In this document: positions 1 to 12,358 of the stretch, one piece after another | Layout of the letters: every line of letters starts with the position of its first letter | How positions within the stretch are numbered: position 1 is the first letter of the stretch | Source: Diorhabda sublineata | Taxonomy: Eukaryota > Arthropoda > Insecta > Coleoptera > Chrysomelidae | Length of the DNA: 64,000 nt | Assembly: GCF_026230105.1 (NCBI RefSeq) | Contig: NC_079479.1 | Span: 34,255,385-34,319,384 of the forward strand | Direction: 5' to 3' | The notes under the pieces: model-generated | Seen by the model: the letters and a program-made list of their open reading frames with translations, nothing else | What the model was told of the DNA's origin: nothing | Database searches by the model: none | Translations under genes and position numbers: made by a program

Positions 1-1290
1 AATAACAATGAAGCAAAGTGATATGAAAATGTTCAAAAACAAAACTTGCAAATTGGAGAAACGGATACAAATAAATTATTAACGATCTTTAAAATATTTA
101 TGAGCGAGTTTATAACTAAATAAACTGTAATTATTCAGAATTACTGTTTTATTTGCGCTTTATCGATCACATTCATTTCGTTGGGATACGCCAAGGATTT
201 TTTTTCCAAGCCAACTAAACTTTGTACTTATTCCATCAGTTATTGGTTCATTTATTATTTCTCTAAATTATATATTTGAAGATATAGATAATTCCATAAG
301 CATTGTTGACGTTCTTTTTTTCAAAATTAACTCTGAAAAGGATATAAAAGTGTACATTAAAAATATTTATACACAAAATCAAATACCGTTGAAATTGAAA
401 TAAATCTTGGTTTGAAAAGTATTGTAGTGACTCTTCTGCGAAAAATTCCATTATAATTAAGTAGTATGCAGATTTTAAACATCCAAACCTAACGTTCGTA
501 GCAAAAATCGTAGGAAAAGTTCTTGAAAACGTGATGAAAAACCGCAAAATTAAAACCTGTCCTAACCTAACCGCAAAATTGAATTGAGATACGTGACATT
601 TTATTTTGAACACGAGTAAATGATTGATTATGATTCTGAGGACTATCTAGAGCTGTTTAGGTCAATATCATGATGATATCTGACTATATATGAAACCTAA
701 TCCACTACTACACACCTGAATCGGACAATGTCGTATGCTACATGTTGCTTTAGTGAAATTAAGCCTTTGTACTTTGAATTATTACAATCTATCTCATATT
801 TCAAAGTCATAACTCGTAAGATAAAACGATTTTAACTAAGTTTCGTATATAAATTAGAACGTTGAAAACAGACCGACATAAAGGAAATTTCTGTAACCCC
901 ATCCGTTTCGTACGATTTGTTTCGGGATTTTCGCAGTTATTTACATTTAACCACGTCCGCAAAGGCAATAATTTATAGCCCCCTGTTATTTATCGCTGAC
1001 GAATCAACATAAATTTGTTTAAAACAATTAACAATCCCTTTTGGAGAATGTTTTCGAATGGGAATAATAGAAATCGATTAATATCGATTCACTGATTTAT
1101 AAAATTCAATTTTATCTTGCTATAATTTCACAAGCTCGGTATTATATGATAATTTAACTGTTTGGTGTCTATTAATTAGGTCGTAGGAATATAAAAAAAT
1201 TGGAAAATTTTTACTGTACGTCCAAAACCAATACTAGTCATTAAAATTGCGTTATCTGTTGCACAACTGAAACTAATAGTTGAAGTTACT
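1..1290. other. AT-rich sequence without recognisable gene
   Basis: No coding region or RNA gene is recognisable. Near 540-580 a 10-base word (ccgcaaaatt) occurs twice on either side of a short cctaacctaacc stretch. This is a small local duplication next to a telomere-like word. Confidence 0.6.
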
Positions 1291-2865
1291 TTTGCTTTTT
1301 TGAAACAGTTGTTTGAATACAGCTTCGTCTAGGTCTAAATGAACTAAATGATTCTGAAATTCAGATAAACGTGTTTTTTAGCCTTTTAGGTTCCATATTG
1401 ATGCTTTTTTTATACAAAATAGCTACTCAAAAAGATGAGAGGGAGTTTTTTGAAACGGTTGTTTGAAATAGAGCTTCGTCTAGGTCTAAATGAACTAAAT
1501 GATTCTGAAATTCAGATAAACGTGTTTTTTAGCCTTTTAGGTTCCATATTGACGCTTTTTTTGTACAAAACAGCTACTCAAAAAGATGAGAGAGAGTTTT
1601 TTGAAACGGTTGTTTGAAATAGAGCTTCGTCTAGGTCTAAACGAACTAAAAAATGAACTAAATGATTCTGAAATTCAGATAAACGTGTTTTTTAGCCTTT
1701 TAGGTTCCATATTGACGCTTTTTTTGTACAAAACAGCTACTCAAAAAGATGAGAGAGAGTTTTTTGAAACGGTTGTTTGAAATAGAGCTTCGTCTAGGTC
1801 TAAATGAACTAAAAAATGAACTAAATGTTTCTGAAATTCAGATAAACGTGTTTTTTAGCCTTTTAGGTTCCATATTGACGCTTTTTTTGTACAAAACAGC
1901 TACTCAAAAATATGAGAGAGAGTTTTTTGAAACGGTTGTTTGAAATAGAGCTTCGTCTAGGTCTAAATGAACTAAATGATTCTGAAATTCAGATAAACGT
2001 GTTTTTTAGCCTTTTAGGTTCCATATTGACGCTTTTTTTGTACAAAACAGCTACTCAAAAAGATGAGAGAGAGTTTTTTGAAACGGTTGTTTGAAATAGA
2101 GCTTCGTCTAGGTCTAAACGAACTAAAAAATGAACTAAATGATTCTGAAATTCAGATAAACGTGTTTTTTAGCCTTTTAGGTTCCATATTGACGCTTTTT
2201 TTGTACAAAACAGCTACTCAAAAATATGAGAGAGAGTTTTTTGAAACGGTTGTTTGAAATAGAGCTTCGTCTAGGTCTAAATGAACTAAATGATTCTGAA
2301 ATTCAGATAAACGTGTTTTTTAGCCTTTTAGGTTCCATATTGACGCTTTTTTTGTACAAAACAGCTACTCAAAAAGATGAGAGAGAGTTTTTTGAAACGG
2401 TTGTTTGAAATAGAGCTTCGTCTAGGTCTAAACGAACTAAAAAATGAACTAAATGATTCTGAAATTCAGATAAACGTGTTTTTTAGCCTTTTAGGTTCCA
2501 TATTGACGCTTTTTTTGTACAAAACAGCTACTCAAAAAGATGAGAGAGAGTTTTTTGAAACGGTTGTTTGAAATAGAGCTTCGTCTAGGTCTAAATGAAC
2601 TAAAAAATGAACTAAATGTTTCTGAAATTCAGATAAACGTGTTTTTTAGCCTTTTAGGTTCCATATTGACGCTTATTTTGTACAAAACAGCTACTCAAAA
2701 ATATGAGAGAGAGTTTTTTGAAACGGTTGTTTGAAATAGAGCTTCGTCTAGGTCTAAATGAACTAAAAAATGAACTAAATGTTTCTGAAATTCAGATAAA
2801 CGTGTTTTTTAGCCTTTTAGGTTCTATATTGACGCTTTTTTTGTACAAAACAGCTACTCAAAAAG

Positions 2866-3515
2866 ATGAGAGAGAGTTTTTTGAAACGGTTGTTTGAAAT
2901 AGAGCTTCGTCTAGGTCTAAATGAACTTAAAAATGAACTAAATGTTTCTGAAATTCAGATAAACGTGTTTTTTAGCCTTTTAGGTTCCATATTGACGCTT
3001 TTTTTGTACAAAACAGCTACTCAGAAGATGAGAGAGAGTTTTTTGAAACGGTTGTTTGAAATAGAGCTTCGTCTAGGTCTAAATGAACTAAAAAATGAAC
3101 TAAATGTTTCTGAAATTCAGATAAACGTGTTTTTTAGCCTTTTAGGTTCTATATTGACGCTTTTTTTGTACAAAACAGCTACTCAAAAAGATGAGAGAGA
3201 GTTTTTTGAAACGGTTGTTTGAAATAGAGCTTCGTCTAGGTCTAAATGAACTTAAAAATGAACTAAATGTTTCTGAAATTCAGATAAACGTGTTTTTTAG
3301 CCTTTTAGGTTCCATATTGACGCTTTTTTTGTACAAAACAGCTACTCAGAAGATGAGAGAGAGTTTTTTGAAACGGTTGTTTGAAATAGAGCTTCGTCTA
3401 GGTCTAAATGAACTAAAAAATGAACTAAATGTTTCTGAAATTCAGATAAACGTATTTTTTAGCCTTTTAGGTTCTATATTGACGCTTTTTTTGTACAAAA
3501 CAGCTACTCAAAAAG
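2866..3515. repeat. 325-bp dimeric higher-order repeat inside the 163-bp satellite
   Basis: Two successive 325-bp blocks (2866-3190 and 3191-3515), each a 162-bp plus a 163-bp monomer, are almost identical. They share diagnostic variants: gaacttaaaaatg in the first monomer, a one-base-shorter tcagaagatg junction, and ttctatattg in the second. A third copy of the dimer lies at 4088-4412. The 162-bp unit is a multiple of three, so the open frame runs through two monomers there (118 codons). Confidence 0.9.
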
Positions 3516-3841
3516 ATGAGAGAGAGTTTTTTGAAACGGTTGTTTGAAATAGAGCTTCGTCTAGGTCTAAATGAACTAAAAAATGAACTAAATGTTTCTG
3601 AAATTCAGATAAACGTGTTTTTTAGCCTTTTAGGTTCCATATTGATGCTTTTTTTGTACAAAACAGCTACTCAAAAAGATGAGAGAGAGTTTTTTGAAAC
3701 GGTTGTTTGAAATAGATCTTCGTCTAGGTCTAAATGAACTAAAAAATGAACTAAATGTGTCTGAAATTCAGATAAACGTGTTTTTTAGCCTTTTAGGTTC
3801 CATATTGATGCTTTTTGTATACAAAATAGCTAGTCAAAAAG

Positions 3842-3924
3842 ATGAGAGGGAGTTTTTTGCGTGTTTTTTAGCCTTTTAGGTTCCATATTGACGCTTTTTT
3901 TGTACAAAACAGCTACTCAAAAAG
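3842..3924. repeat. Truncated satellite monomer (about 80-bp internal deletion)
   Basis: The monomer starting at 3842 jumps from gagggagttttttg directly to cgtgttttttagcc, losing the middle of the unit. The next monomer resumes in phase at 3925. The preceding monomer (3679) also carries edge-type variants (tttttgtatacaaaatagctag). The breakpoint therefore joins two differently evolved parts of the array. Confidence 0.85.
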
Positions 3925-5360
3925 ATGAGAGAGAGTTTTTTGAAACGGTTGTTTGAAATAGAGCTTCGTCTAGGTCTAAATGAACTAAAAAATGAACTAA
4001 ATGTTTCTGAAATTCAGATAAACGTGTTTTTTAGCCTTTTAGGTTCCATATTGACGCTTTTTTTGTACAAAACAGCTACTCAAAAAGATGAGAGAGAGTT
4101 TTTTGAAACGGTTGTTTGAAATAGAGCTTCGTCTAGGTCTAAATGAACTTAAAAATGAACTAAATGTTTCTGAAATTCAGATAAACGTGTTTTTTAGCCT
4201 TTTAGGTTCCATATTGACGCTTTTTTTGTACAAAACAGCTACTCAGAAGATGAGAGAGAGTTTTTTGAAACGGTTGTTTGAAATAGAGCTTCGTCTAGGT
4301 CTAAATGAACTAAAAAATGAACTAAATGTTTCTGAAATTCAGATAAACGTGTTTTTTAGCCTTTTAGGTTCTATATTGACGCTTTTTTTGTACAAAACAG
4401 CTACTCAAAAAGATGAGAGAGAGTTTTTTGAAACGGTTGTTTGAAATAGAGCTTCGTCTAGGTCTAAATGAACTAAAAAATGAACTAAATGATTCTGAAA
4501 TTCAGATAAACGTGTTTTTTAGCCTTTTAGGTTCCATATTGATGCTTTTTTTGTACAAAACAGCTACTCAAAAAGATGAGAGAGAGTTTTTTGAAACGGT
4601 TGTTTGAAATAGAGCTTCGTCTAGGTCTAAATGAACTAAATGTGTCTGAAATTCAGATAAACGTGTTTTTTAGCCTTTTAGGTTCCATATTGATGCTTTT
4701 TTTGTACAAAACAGCTACTCAAAAAGATGAGAGAGAGTTTTTTGAAACGGTTGTTTGAAATAGAGCTTCCTATAGGTCTAAATGAACTAAATGATTCTGA
4801 AATTCAGATAAACCTTTTTTTTAGCCTTTTAAGTTCCATATTGATGCTTTTTTTGTACAAAATAGCTACTCAAAAAGATGAGAGGGAGTTTTTTGAAACG
4901 GTTAATTGAAATAGAGCTTCGTCTAGGTCTAAATGAACTAAAAAATGAACTAAATGTTTCTGAAATTCAGATAAACGTGTTTTTTAGCCTTTTAGGTTCC
5001 ATATTGATGCTTTTTGTATACAAAATAGCTAGTCAAAAAGATGAGAGGGAGTTTTTTGAAACGGTTGTTTGAAATAGAGCTTCCTATAGGTCTAAATGAA
5101 CTAAATGATTCTGAAATTCAGATAAACCTTTTTTTTAGCCTTTTAGGTTCCATATTGATGCTTTTTTTGTACAAAATAGCTACTCAAAAAGATGAGAGGG
5201 AGTTTTTTGAAACGGTTAATTGAAATAGAGCTTCGTCTAGGTCTAAATGAACTAAAAAATGAACTAAATGTTTCTGAAATTCAGATAAACGTGTTTTTTA
5301 GCCTTTTAGGTTCCATATTAATGCTTTTTTTACAAAATAGCTACTCAAAAAGATGAGATG

Positions 5361-8324
5361 ATGTTTTAAAAGTTTGTTACAACAAAATCTCATCGATTGA
5401 AATGTGTGTTTTGCAAGTTTTATGTTTAACTAGCTTTTTTTCAAAAAATCTCAATACTCTACGGAATATTTCTTGATTTTTTCAACTAAATATCAAATTG
5501 AAACTATTATCAATGTACTATGGCCTACACTGTATGTAAAATTACTGTATCTACTTTCCAATTTCCATCCGAACATCTAACCAACTCAAATTTAATTGAA
5601 TCTCATTGGGTAGTTCGTTAAGATGATCTTGTTAAGGGGAGAAATTGGGGTAATTGGTTCCAGATGGATCGTAAATCAAGACTCATATTTATCCATCATT
5701 TAAATATCAAATTTTCAGTTTAGTTACACAATTGAAGAAAAATTAAGAAAAAAAGGTTGAAATCTGTAACATAAAAAAAAATAACCAGAATATCTGTCTA
5801 AAAATTATAGTTTTATTACATGAAAGCCTAAGGGGTAAAACTTGAGAGAAATTTTTCAAACTTTACTTGGTATTTATTATTTTTTTATTACGCAGCATTT
5901 TTTATTTGTTGTATTCTTACTATTTTTGGCATCTGTACTCTCTCGACGATGAAGATGCTGAAAAACGTCTTGAGTCAACGTATACGATGACTCTTAACTC
6001 ACCTCGAGATGCATAATAGAAACTCATGGTCACCAAATGACCAAGACAAAAATCTGAATTTTTGATGTTTCAATTTTCCTGATGGAATGTCGCAGAGTTT
6101 GTATTTGTAAGTGTGAAGCGTTTAACAAGTTTTCTGATACTTCAATTCTTCTATGTATCCTTCTGTTAAACTAGAAGAACGCCATCTGAGTCACCAAATC
6201 AATGGCGCTTTCCACCAACATGGTTCCCGAAGAACGCCTTAATCCACGTCGTCTATTCAGCTTCAGCTATTTTACAAGTTTCGTGACATACAACAAATAA
6301 TCTTCTGCTGTTCGCATTTTTAGGCTGTAGATCTGCATATTTACGGTAAAGTGCACAGGGCTCGAATGTACATCCCTTATAGGTAAAACGTCTGGTTATT
6401 TTTCCATAAACCCAAAAGTACATCATCTTCCATTTGTTCTAAACTCAAACGTATTAAATCTGGATATCTGGTTCATCTGGAGCTTTGCGTAAAAGTGTGG
6501 TTGCTGCTGTTAATAATAATAATAATCCAAAAACAAAAATAGTTTCTGGATATTTTGTATTGCCAGCAATTTATTTTATAGTTGAACAGCTTTTTAGCGT
6601 CGAGAATCGTGTACATAACGTTGAAAATATCAGGTTTTCCGACGAAATCAACTAGAAGAAAATAATTACTCACAGTTTCAACAGTTTTTGATCTCGCTAT
6701 TCCATAAAACGTTTATAATTGTGTTCATAATTCGATCTGGGTAACAAATAAACACTTCTAATATGTTTTTGGGAATATCTAGATAGCTGGTTGCTTATAG
6801 GCCTGTTTCCAAGCAACAACCTTTCGAAATCTATCATAAAATTAATTCTTATCCTTTTTTAGTTGTTTTCAGATAAGTATAATAAAAAGTATCGTTCATA
6901 ACACGTCTAGAAATGGATTTTTTCGCGCTGGTATGACTTTCTGCGTTTATTTATAACGTGACCAAGGAAAAATCCTCCTAATGACATATTGGCATAATCA
7001 AGATCGTACCATTGTTACTCTCTCGTATAAATTTTTGAAATAGTGACCAAGACAATTTGCAATCCCCTTCGTTTTATACAGGACTACTGGGAACAGAAAA
7101 CATAACGTAGCTGTATTGAAAATACATCTAAGAAGTTTTAAAAGATGACCGTTTTCGAGACGACGAAAATCGAAATGTACACGTGAGATCGAAGTAAAAT
7201 TTACGTGCTTTTGGAGGTTCCTACTGAGTCGGGTGGGGTGCAAAATCATTTCTCAAGTAGTAGACGATGTATTATTGTAATTTTCTGCGTTGATGACATC
7301 AACCGAATATAGTAGAAAGACAAATTGGAATTTCATTCTCTTTAACGAAATTAGAATGTAGTGAAGACAATATTACTAACAATTCATTGAAGCTGATGAA
7401 ATTTAGAAATTTTTTGCGTTGTTGAATGATTTTGTTTCTCAAAAATATTTTTTGTTTTGTTCAATTTCTGTTATTTTCTTAAGGAAACAAAAACTTACTT
7501 AAAATTCACAATGAGCCGCACATAAACATTGAATTAATAAGACATCCATTTAAATTTTTGTGCCATAGGCTCTTTATTTAGAGAATTATCTTTTTGTATT
7601 ACCATATTTTAACGTTTATCCTCTATTCTTTGTATTTTATTGGTGCCTTATTCGACCGTATTCACGTCACGGACTTACAAAGCGAGTAGCATTCAGTAGA
7701 TATATTCTATTACAGTCTGGAAATTCTCAGGAAGTTTGAGAATAACTTTAAAAAAGCCGTAAAATCCACAGAGGAACACTGTTTTTTCAGATTTCTACAT
7801 ATGGAAACAAATTTTCCACAAAATATGTCATCTACCAAATAAATTCATAAAAACCTATCATTTTTCTCTTGATTCTTTGTATTATGTTTCGAGTTCATTA
7901 TATTTTATATGACGGTCAACTTTCAACTCCAGAGACAATTTTGTATAGATGAAAACTTAACTTTTCCACCTATTTCGGTCTTTATCAAAATATGATTTGG
8001 CATTGACAATTAATCGATAGATCAATATTATCATACACTAATCAAATCATCTTTTGGCTCTGACATTACCTCACTTTATACTAAAATGTAAATAATCAAC
8101 ATAATAAAAACAATAATGTAAGCAGATTCTAGTTTCAAAAAAATTATCAACATCAACACGAGAAAGGGACCCATAAATTGAAACCGAACGTTCCATCAAC
8201 TCCAGAAGTAATATCAATTGGACTGGACAAGAGAAACCTGATGAATTCAATCAAGGATTCTTGATTCTTAGTGATAAATCACTAAGGTAAAAGCTTTAAA
8301 AGGATTAATTGTGTGGGTAAATGA
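5361..8324. other. AT-rich sequence, no gene recognised
   Basis: The only distinct items are a short (TAA)n tract near 6510 and a possible Penelope-like terminal fragment near 7970 (listed separately). The short open frames on the minus strand at 6473-6673 and 6998-7249 have no recognisable motif. Confidence 0.5.
7970..8035. repeat. Possible fragment of the Penelope-like terminal repeat
   Basis: The string tttatcaaaatatgatttg, followed by a cattgacaatt / atagatcaatatt pattern, also occurs at the left inverted arm of the Penelope-like element at 36.2 kb (tttatcaaaatatgatttgacactgacaattt). I infer a second, truncated copy of that terminal repeat. The match is short, so this is tentative. Confidence 0.35.
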
Positions 8325-8480
8325 AAGTAGACCGTCTTATCTTTTGAGGATGAGTCCTTGGACCGTCTTATTCTTTGTGGAGGAGTCCTTGAATGATACT
8401 ATTCTTTGGGAAAGACTCCTTGGAAAGTCCTATTTTCTGTTAGAGTCTTGGACTGCCCTATTCTTTGAGTAAAACTCTTT
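8325..8480. repeat. Left edge of 277-bp satellite: diverged single 31-bp monomers
   Basis: Five successive 28-31-bp units share the core attctttg, then an agt-ccttg-type ending (for example gaccgtcttattctttgtgg). They are not in the fixed nine-unit order of the core array and diverge individually. They are best read as old, un-homogenised monomers at the array edge. Confidence 0.8.
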
Positions 8481-9588
8481 GGACCGAACTATTCTTTGCG
8501 GACAAGTCCTTGGATCGTCCCATTCTTTGTGAAAGAGTATTGAACTGTTTAATTCTTTGAAGAAGACTCTTTGGACCTACCTATTCTTTGTCGAAGAGTC
8601 CTTAACCGTTATTTTCTTTGAGGAAGACTTCTTAGACTATCGTATTCTTTGTGGAAGAGTCCGTGGACTGTATTATTCTTTCTGTAACAGTCTTTGAACC
8701 ATCTAATTTTTTGTACAAGAATCCTTGGTCAATCCTATTCCTCGAGTAAGACTCTTTGGACCGAACTATTCTTTGTGGACAAGTCCTTGGATCGTCCCAT
8801 TCTTTGTGAAAGAGTATCGAACTGTTTAATTCTTTGAAGAAGACTCTTTGGACCCATCTATTCTTTGTTGAAGAGTCCTTAACCGTTATTTTCTTTGAGG
8901 AAGACTTCTTAGACTATCGTATTCTTTGTGAAAGAGTCCGTGGACTGTATTATTCTTTCTGTAACAGTCTTTGAACCATCTACTTTTTCGTACAAGAATC
9001 CTTCGTCAGTCCTATTCCGCGAGTAAGACTCTTTGGACCGAACTATTCTTTGTGGACAAGTCCTTGGATCGTCCCATTCTTTGTGAAAGAGTATCGAACT
9101 GTTTAATTCTTTGAAGAAGACTCTTTGGACCCATCTATTCTTTGTTGAAGAGTCCTTAACCGTTATTTTCTTTGAGGAAGACTTCTTAGACTATCGTATT
9201 CTTTGTGGAAGAGTCCGTGGACTGTATTATTCTTTCTGTAACAGTCTTTGAACCATCTACTTTTTCGTACAAGAATCCTTCGTCAGTCCTATTCCGCGAG
9301 TAAGACTCTTTGGACCGAACTATTCTTTGTGGACAAGTCCTTGGATCGTCCCATTCTTTGTGAAAGAGTATTGAACTGTTTAATTCTTTGAAGAAGACTC
9401 TTTGGACCTACCTATTCTTTGTCGAAGAGTCCTTAACCGTTATTTTCTTTGAGGAAGACTTCTTAGACTATCGTATTCTTTGTGGAAGAGTCCGTGGACT
9501 GTATTATTCTTTCTGTAACAGTCTTTGAACCATCTAATTTTTTGTACAAGAATCCTTGGTCAATCCTATTCCTCGAGTAAGACTCTTT

Positions 9589-11527
9589 GGACCGAACTAT
9601 TCTTTGTGGACAAGTCCTTGGATCGTCCCATTCTTTGTGAAAGAGTATCGAACTGTTTAATTCTTTGAAGAAGACTCTTTGGACCCATCTATTCTTTGTT
9701 GAAGAGTCCTTAACCGTTATTTTCTTTGAGGAAGACTTCTTAGACTATCGTATTCTTTGTGGAAGAGTCCGTGGACTGTATTATTCTTTCTGTAACAGTC
9801 TTTGAACCATCTACTTTTTCGTACAAGAATCCTTCGTCAGTCCTATTCCGCGAGTAAGACTCTTTGGACCGAACTATTCTTTGTGGACAAGTCCTTGGAT
9901 CGTCCCATTCTTTGTGAAAGAGTATCGAACTGTTTAATTCTTTGAAGAAGACTCTTTGGACCCATCTATTCTTTGTTGAAGAGTCCTTAACCGTTATTTT
10001 CTTTGAGGAAGACTTCTTAGACTATCGTATTCTTTGTGAAAGAGTCCGTGGACTGTATTATTCTTTCTGTAACAGTCTTTGAACCATCTACTTTTTCGTA
10101 CAAGAATCCTTCGTCAGTCCTATTCCGCGAGTAAGACTCTTTGGACCGAACTATTCTTTGTGGACAAGTCCTTGGATCGTCCCATTCTTTGTGAAAGAGT
10201 ATCGAACTGTTTAATTCTTTGAAGAAGACTCTTTGGACCCATCTATTCTTTGTTGAAGAGTCCTTAACCGTTATTTTCTTTGAGGAAGACTTCTTAGACT
10301 ATCGTATTCTTTGTGGAAGAGTCCGTGGACTGTATTATTCTTTCTGTAACAGTCTTTGAACCATCTACTTTTTCGTACAAGAATCCTTCGTCAGTCCTAT
10401 TCCGCGAGTAAGACTCTTTGGACCGAACTATTCTTTGTGGACAAGTCCTTGGATCGTCCCATTCTTTGTGAAAGAGTATCGAACTGTTTAATTCTTTGAA
10501 GAAGACTCTTTGGACCCATCTATTCTTTGTTGAAGAGTCCTTAACCGTTATTTTCTTTGAGGAAGACTTCTTAGACTATCGTATTCTTTGTGAAAGAGTC
10601 CGTGGACTGTATTATTCTTTCTGTAACAGTCTTTGAACCATCTACTTTTTCGTACAAGAATCCTTCGTCAGTCCTATTCCGCGAGTAAGACTCTTTGGAC
10701 CGAACTATTCTTTGTGGACAAGTCCTTGGATCGTCCCATTCTTTGTGAAAGAGTATCGAACTGTTTAATTCTTTGAAGAAGACTCTTTGGACCCATCTAT
10801 TCTTTGTTGAAGAGTCCTTAACCGTTATTTTCTTTGAGGAAGACTTCTTAGACTATCGTATTCTTTGTGGAAGAGTCCGTGGACTGTATTATTCTTTCTG
10901 TAACAGTCTTTGAACCATCTACTTTTTCGTACAAGAATCCTTCGTCAGTCCTATTCCGCGAGTAAGACTCTTTGGACCGAACTATTCTTTGTGGACAAGT
11001 CCTTGGATCGTCCCATTCTTTGTGAAAGAGTATCGAACTGTTTAATTCTTTGAAGAAGACTCTTTGGACCCATCTATTCTTTGTTGAAGAGTCCTTAACC
11101 GTTATTTTCTTTGAGGAAGACTTCTTAGACTATCGTATTCTTTGTGAAAGAGTCCGTGGACTGTATTATTCTTTCTGTAACAGTCTTTGAACCATCTACT
11201 TTTTCGTACAAGAATCCTTCGTCAGTCCTATTCCGCGAGTAAGACTCTTTGGACCGAACTATTCTTTGTGGACAAGTCCTTGGATCGTCCCATTCTTTGT
11301 GAAAGAGTATCGAACTGTTTAATTCTTTGAAGAAGACTCTTTGGACCCATCTATTCTTTGTTGAAGAGTCCTTAACCGTTATTTTCTTTGAGGAAGACTT
11401 CTTAGACTATCGTATTCTTTGTGGAAGAGTCCGTGGACTGTATTATTCTTTCTGTAACAGTCTTTGAACCATCTACTTTTTCGTACAAGAATCCTTCGTC
11501 AGTCCTATTCCGCGAGTAAGACTCTTT
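9589..11527. repeat. 554-bp dimer pattern inside the 277-bp array
   Basis: Across seven consecutive 277-bp units the sixth monomer alternates between ctttgtggaagagtccg and ctttgtgaaagagtccg (near 9756, 10035, 10313, 10589, 10866, 11143, 11420). The other markers stay constant (atcg, acccatc, ccgcgag). This is a local dimeric amplification. Confidence 0.8.
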
Positions 11528-12358
11528 GGACCGAACTATTCTTTGTGGACAAGTCCTTGGATCGTCCCATTCTTTGTGAAAGAGTATCGAACTGTTTAAT
11601 TTTTTGAAGAAGACTCTTTGGACCTACCTATTCTTTGTCGAAGAGTCCTTAACCGTTATTTTCTTTGAGGAAGACTTCTTAGACTATCGTATTCTTTGTG
11701 GAAGAGTCCGTGGACTGTATTATTCTTTCTGTAACAGTCTTTGAACCATCTACTTTTTCGTACAAGAATCCTTCGTCAGTCCTATTCCGCGAGTAAGACT
11801 CTTTGGACCGAACTATTCTTTGTGGACAAGTCCTTGGATCGTCCCATTCTTTGTGAAAGAGTATCGAACTGTTTAATTTTTTGAAGAAGACTCTTTGGAC
11901 CTACCTATTCTTTGTCGAAGAGTCCTTAACCGTTATTTTCTTTGAGGAAGACTTCTTAGACTATCGTATTCTTTGTGGAAGAGTCCGTGGACTGTATTAT
12001 TCTTTCTGTAACAGTCTTTGAACCATCTAATTTTTTGTACAAGAATCCTTGGTCAATCCTATTCCTCGAGTAAGACTCTTTGGACCGAACTATTCTTTGT
12101 GGACAAGTCCTTGGATCGTCCCATTCTTTGTGAAAGAGTATTGAACTGTTTAATTCTTTGAAGAAGACTCTTTGGACCCACCTATTCTTTGTCGAAGAGT
12201 CCTTAACCGTTATTTTCTTTGAGGAAGACTTCTTAGACTATCGTATTCTTTGTGGAAGAGTCCGTGGACTGTATTATTCTTTCTGTAACAGTCTTTGAAC
12301 CATCTACTTTTTCGTACAAGAATCCTTCGTCAGTCCTATTCCGCGAGTAAGACTCTTT

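Larger units (their letters stand above)
1291..5360. repeat. Satellite array of 151/162/163-bp monomers, about 26 copies
   Basis: Tandem head-to-tail array. Monomer starts can be phased on the word atgagagagag (1435, 1586, 1749, 1912, 2063, 2226, 2377, 2540, 2703, 2866, 3028, 3191, 3353, 3516, 3679, 3842, 3925, 4088, 4250, 4413, 4576, 4727, 4878, 5041, 5192), with a partial leading unit from about 1291. Two length classes differ by 12 bp. The long class carries a tandem duplication of an aatgaacta-type word after ggtctaaatgaactaa. Within the array monomers are nearly identical. The outermost copies (1291-1434 and 4727-5355) diverge more, for example ctatagg in place of cgtctagg. Each monomer holds a short open frame of 60-64 codons, but the period is not a multiple of three, so the frame ends in the next copy. 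I treat the frames as by-products of the repeat. Confidence 0.95.

Noticed and set aside
1435..5223. Series of 60-118-residue proteins on the plus strand, apparent gene family
   Set aside because: They are overlapping translations of one satellite monomer. The period is not a multiple of three, and there is no independent evidence of selection or expression.
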